Below, piece after piece: positions 61,276 through 64,000 of a stretch of 64,000 bases of DNA; positions within the stretch are counted from its first letter, which is position 1; each line of letters begins with the position of its first letter. Source of the DNA: Fimbriimonas ginsengisoli Gsoil 348 (GTDB lineage Bacteria > Armatimonadota > Fimbriimonadia > Fimbriimonadales > Fimbriimonadaceae); NCBI RefSeq assembly GCF_000724625.1, contig NZ_CP007139.1, forward strand, positions 2,542,001 to 2,606,000, read 5' to 3'. The translations under genes were made by a program, and so were the position numbers. Under the pieces are notes generated by a model that saw nothing but the letters and a program-made list of their open reading frames with translations, ran no database searches and was not told where the DNA came from.

Positions 61276-62151
61276 ATGAAGCTCAGTCCACTTACCATCA
61301 TTATCGTCGGCATCTGCCTCATGCTTCCGATGCTATCGCTCGGCTTCTTCATGTATTGGAGTCCCAATATGGCGGAGAAGAAAATGTATGAGGACAACTT
61401 GGCCCTGCAGGAAGCCGAGATCGCTAAGAAGCCTCAGGCCGAGAAGCGAGTCAAGCAGGCCTACAAAATGGTTGCCGACGCCACGGCAGGTTGGTCCAAC
61501 GTCGTCGCGGTTCACACGCCTCCCAAGGGAGTGGAGAATGGCGGTATCGACCTTGCCGTCAACCCTGCGCAGTTGAGCGTCGATACTCACAAGTTTCGGA
61601 ATAGCGTTCAGCGCGCGCTGAACCACCAGTTGAAGGCGGGCGGCGTCACCGTGGTTAACGGACCGTACGTGAACGACTATCCGTACGACGGACCGGTCAA
61701 CTCGATTCTGTCTACCTACTACAACTATCCGACACCGATTCCGTTTCCGGTCGTGATCTACGATCTCGGTACGGTGACGGTGCAGGGGACCTATAAGCAG
61801 ATCTTCGATAACATGCGCGCTTGGTCGCGGATGCCGCGTTACCTCGCGGTGGCCGACGGTCTCCGGCTGGATGGCACCTCGCCTAATCTGACCGGAACCT
61901 ATAACCTGACGCTCGTCGGCTTCATTCGCGCCAAGACGATCGCTCCCGCGATCAGCGAAGGAGTTGCCGCGGCGTCTACCGGTGGTGGCGGCTTCCCCGG
62001 CGGCGGTGGCTTCCCCGGCGGCGGTGGCTTCCCTGGAGGCCCTGGTGGGTTCGGAGGTCCTCGGGGGCCTGGTGGAATTCCCGGCGCTCCGGGCGGCGGT
62101 GGCGCTCCTGGCACCATGTCGGGCTCGGTGGGTGGCAACGCAGGGAGATGA
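61276..62151 (+). CDS. pilO: PilO-like pilus alignment protein with Gly-rich tail
   Basis: The 291-residue product has one N-terminal membrane helix (LTIIIVGICLMLPMLSLGF), a coiled coil (MYEDNLALQEAEIAKKPQAE) and a periplasmic core ending GTVTVQGTYKQIFDNMRAWS...YNLTLVGFIR, the typical PilO beta sheet. The last 60 residues consist of FPGGGG repeats and Pro-Gly stretches. PilO pairs with PilN. Identification is by order and architecture. It starts 12 bases after pilN; its stop overlaps the frame of the next gene. Confidence 0.85.
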   Translation: MKLSPLTIIIVGICLMLPMLSLGFFMYWSPNMAEKKMYEDNLALQEAEIAKKPQAEKRVKQAYKMVADATAGWSNVVAVHTPPKGVENGGIDLAVNPAQLSVDTHKFRNSVQRALNHQLKAGGVTVVNGPYVNDYPYDGPVNSILSTYYNYPTPIPFPVVIYDLGTVTVQGTYKQIFDNMRAWSRMPRYLAVADGLRLDGTSPNLTGTYNLTLVGFIRAKTIAPAISEGVAAASTGGGGFPGGGGFPGGGGFPGGPGGFGGPRGPGGIPGAPGGGGAPGTMSGSVGGNAGR

Positions 62152-62195
62152 ACGAGCCTATGTTGACTCGTCGTAGAATAGAAAGAGACGTTCGG

Positions 62196-62897
62196 ATGAA
62201 TAAATCGCTTCAGATCCTTGCTTTGAGCGGAGTCCTGGTTGCCGTGGTCGGTTGCGGCGCTCCGGAGCCTCCTCTCGCCGCGCCGACGGTAACGCTTCCC
62301 GCCGTCAAGGTTAATTTCTCGACGGAGGCCGGAGTGCCGCCCACGGACGGAGATCCGAAGATGAACTTGGTGGCGATTCGCCGCGCCGCCGCTCGATCGG
62401 GCGGCGCTCGCTCCGACCCGTTCGCATTGCGACCGGACGAGCAGCAGTTCGAGAAAGAGCAGAACATGGAGCGGATGTTTGCCGAAAACGGTACCTTCCA
62501 AGGCCCCCAGTTCGAGCCGAAGGACGCGGTCGTAGTGCCGCCTCCGGTGGTGGAGCCGCAGCCGTACCGTCGTTTGGCGGGAATCGTCGTCGGCGACTCC
62601 GTTCTTGCGATCATCGACATGGGCAACGGCTCGACCGAGCTGATCCGGCCGGGAATGAAGGTCCCGGGCACGGAGTGGACGGTCGTCTCGATCGACGAGG
62701 AAAAGGCAGTCCTCCGACGCGCCGGCAACCGGCTTCCGAAGCAGATTGTCGTACGGCTCGAGCTGCCGCCTGCCGGTATCGGCGGGAACAACGGCGCACC
62801 GGCCGGTGGCGGCTTCAAAGGACCCGGCGGCGGCCCTGGACCGGGCGGCGGCGCCCCAGCGGACGTCGGTGGCGGTCTGGGCGGGAACGGCGGTTAG
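62196..62897 (+). CDS. pilP: PilP-like lipoprotein with Gly-rich tail
   Basis: The product has about 233 residues from ATG 62196, which precedes a lipoprotein signal (MNKSLQILALSGVLVAVVGC). An upstream in-frame ATG at 62148 would place a charged 16-residue extension before the signal and is less likely. The region SDPFALRPDE resembles the DPF linker of PilP, and YRRLAGIVVGDSVLAIID...RPGMKVPGTEWTVVSI is the PilP beta domain that binds the secretin. The last 35 residues are Gly/Pro-rich. It follows pilO and precedes the STN genes. Confidence 0.8.
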   Translation: MNKSLQILALSGVLVAVVGCGAPEPPLAAPTVTLPAVKVNFSTEAGVPPTDGDPKMNLVAIRRAAARSGGARSDPFALRPDEQQFEKEQNMERMFAENGTFQGPQFEPKDAVVVPPPVVEPQPYRRLAGIVVGDSVLAIIDMGNGSTELIRPGMKVPGTEWTVVSIDEEKAVLRRAGNRLPKQIVVRLELPPAGIGGNNGAPAGGGFKGPGGGPGPGGGAPADVGGGLGGNGG

Positions 62898-62970
62898 ATT
62901 TTCGTACAGAGATACAATTCGACCAAAACGTAAGGAGATTTCGGCCTTCTGAAGGTTCGGAGGTTTGAGA

Positions 62971-63702
62971 ATGAATAAAAGTTTAAAACTAGCCCTGAGC
63001 ACCGCTTTCGCGGTCTCCATGCTGAGCGCGCTGCCAACCATGGCATCCGCTCAGCAAGATATGGGATCCGTCATGAACAAAGTCGTCCCTTCGCTGGAAT
63101 ATCAGCAGGCCGACGTTCGGGAAGCTTTGCGCGCGCTCTTTAAGAACGTGCAAGGCGTGTCCTACACGATCGCTCCGGACGTTCAGGGTGTGATCACCGT
63201 GAACCTGAAGTCGGTCACGTTCGAGACGGCTCTCCAGAGCATCACCCGACAGGTCGAGGCGACCTACCGGGTCGAGGGTGGCGTGATCAACATCATCCAC
63301 CGCACGGTCGACACCAACAACGGCGTGCCTAGCGACGTGACGCCTCCGCCGGATACGAAGGGCAATAAGGTTATTCGCCGCATTCGGATTCGAGCTGCGG
63401 ACCCGCAGTTCATTGCTCTGCTCATCGGATCGGACAAGGGAAGCCAGAACTTCGTGCTTGCGCCTGAGCGAAGCACGATCGAAGGCGCGGCCCAGGCCGG
63501 TGGCGGTCAGGGCGGCGGCGGCCTCGGTGGCGGCGGCGGTCTCGGTGGCGGCGGCTTCGGTGGCGGCGGCATGGGCGGCGGCGGCTTCGGCGGCGGCGGC
63601 ATAGGTGGCGGCGGCATGGGCGGCGGCATGGGTGGACGCGGCGGCGGCGGCTTCGGCGGCGGCGGTGGCTTCGGTGGTGGCGGCGGCGGCTTCGGCCGAT
63701 AG
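62971..63702 (+). CDS. Secretin-N-domain (STN) protein without barrel, Gly-rich C-terminus
   Basis: The product has 243 residues from ATG 62971 (Shine-Dalgarno GGAGG at 62958). A signal peptide (MNKSLKLALSTAFAVSMLSA) leads to an STN domain (SLEYQQADVREALRALFKNV; IAPDVQGVITVNLKSVTFETAL) and part of a second N-type domain (RIRIRAADPQFIALLIGSD). From about 170 to the end it is almost entirely Gly with Phe, Met and Arg. There is no secretin barrel or pilotin sequence. It may be a separate N-domain ring subunit of the outer-membrane gate. Confidence 0.8.
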   Translation: MNKSLKLALSTAFAVSMLSALPTMASAQQDMGSVMNKVVPSLEYQQADVREALRALFKNVQGVSYTIAPDVQGVITVNLKSVTFETALQSITRQVEATYRVEGGVINIIHRTVDTNNGVPSDVTPPPDTKGNKVIRRIRIRAADPQFIALLIGSDKGSQNFVLAPERSTIEGAAQAGGGQGGGGLGGGGGLGGGGFGGGGMGGGGFGGGGIGGGGMGGGMGGRGGGGFGGGGGFGGGGGGFGR

Positions 63703-63742
63703 TCGAAAGGATTCATAGGGAAGAGGGTTGAGGAGGAAAGAA

Positions 63743-64000
63743 ATGCGTTTGAGCTGGGCCAAGATGGCGCTTTTGACGGTGCTTACCGGGGTTGTGGTGG
63801 CGCCGCTAACGGCAGCCGTTGCACAGCAGACGTCCAATGAAGGGGTCAGGCTCGACCTGACCCTGAAGGACGCGGACATGATGCAGGCGACGAACATGCT
63901 GTTCGTCCGTGCGGGGATTTCGTTCGTCGTGGAGCCAAGCTCCGAACCGTACAAGAAGATCACTCTGAAGATCGACAACGTCACGGCTGAGGAGGCGGTG
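63743..64000 (+). CDS. Second STN-domain protein, probable secretin PilQ (partial)
   Basis: The frame starts at ATG 63743 with Shine-Dalgarno GAGGAGG at 63731 and stays open for 86 codons to the window end. The translation has a signal peptide (MRLSWAKMALLTVLTGVVVAP), then VRLDLTLKDADMMQATNMLF and PYKKITLKIDNVTAEEAV, an STN-type domain like that of the previous gene. It is probably the start of the secretin itself, but the barrel lies outside. It begins 40 bases after the previous stop. Confidence 0.75.
   Translation, partial: MRLSWAKMALLTVLTGVVVAPLTAAVAQQTSNEGVRLDLTLKDADMMQATNMLFVRAGISFVVEPSSEPYKKITLKIDNVTAEEAV

Overview
The window is 64 kb of GC-rich bacterial chromosome with short intergenic gaps and genes on both strands. 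The impression from the proteins (a type IV pilus locus with very large pilin-like and secreted proteins, selenoprotein SelD, a PilB without its zinc cysteines) fits Armatimonadota, perhaps a Fimbriimonas-like lineage. That is inference from remembered resemblance; no 16S rRNA is present to prove it.

Region 1-32 kb is a mosaic of housekeeping and accessory genes. It opens with a sugar ABC transporter in which the solute-binding protein is fused to a MalF-type permease, then gatC-gatA, a YyaL-like protein, tRNA-Ser(CGA), a soluble six-PAS histidine kinase, coiled-coil proteins, a BSP-type metalloprotease, a DinB-like protein, a REP-associated transposase (RAYT), selD, sufB, START-domain proteins, topoisomerase IB, a Fic/Doc-like protein, two alpha-L-fucosidase-family genes and argS. 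The selD gene begins upstream of an in-frame TGA that almost certainly encodes selenocysteine, so plain ORF calling loses its catalytic N-terminus.

At 29.66-32.35 kb lies an apparently intact IS1595-type transposon with 25-bp terminal inverted repeats (one mismatch) and a perfect 8-bp target duplication. It carries three rightward passenger genes, including an overlapping pair of unknown function, plus a 65-residue gene overlapping the end of the transposase gene.

Region 32.5-64 kb is one large type IV pilus-like locus. It runs pilB-pilT-pilC, a terminator, pilD, a structured leader, four prepilin-like genes whose products grow from 277 to about 1080 residues, two giant secreted proteins (1535 and about 2430 residues), a terminator and promoter, then pilM-N-O-P-like genes and two secretin-N-domain (STN) genes, the last cut by the window edge. 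Many machine proteins carry low-complexity Gly/Pro-rich tails or inserts. The simplest reading is an envelope-spanning pilus or secretion machine: PilB/PilT motors, PilC platform, PilMNOP alignment complex, secretin-type gate, and a giant pilin tip with surface adhesins.

The window is also rich in small repeats: heptanucleotide tandem arrays at several loci (one inside argS), and at least three families of REP-like palindromes, some with compensating stem changes. Two inverted copies of one family contain the stop codons of both selD and its convergent neighbour.
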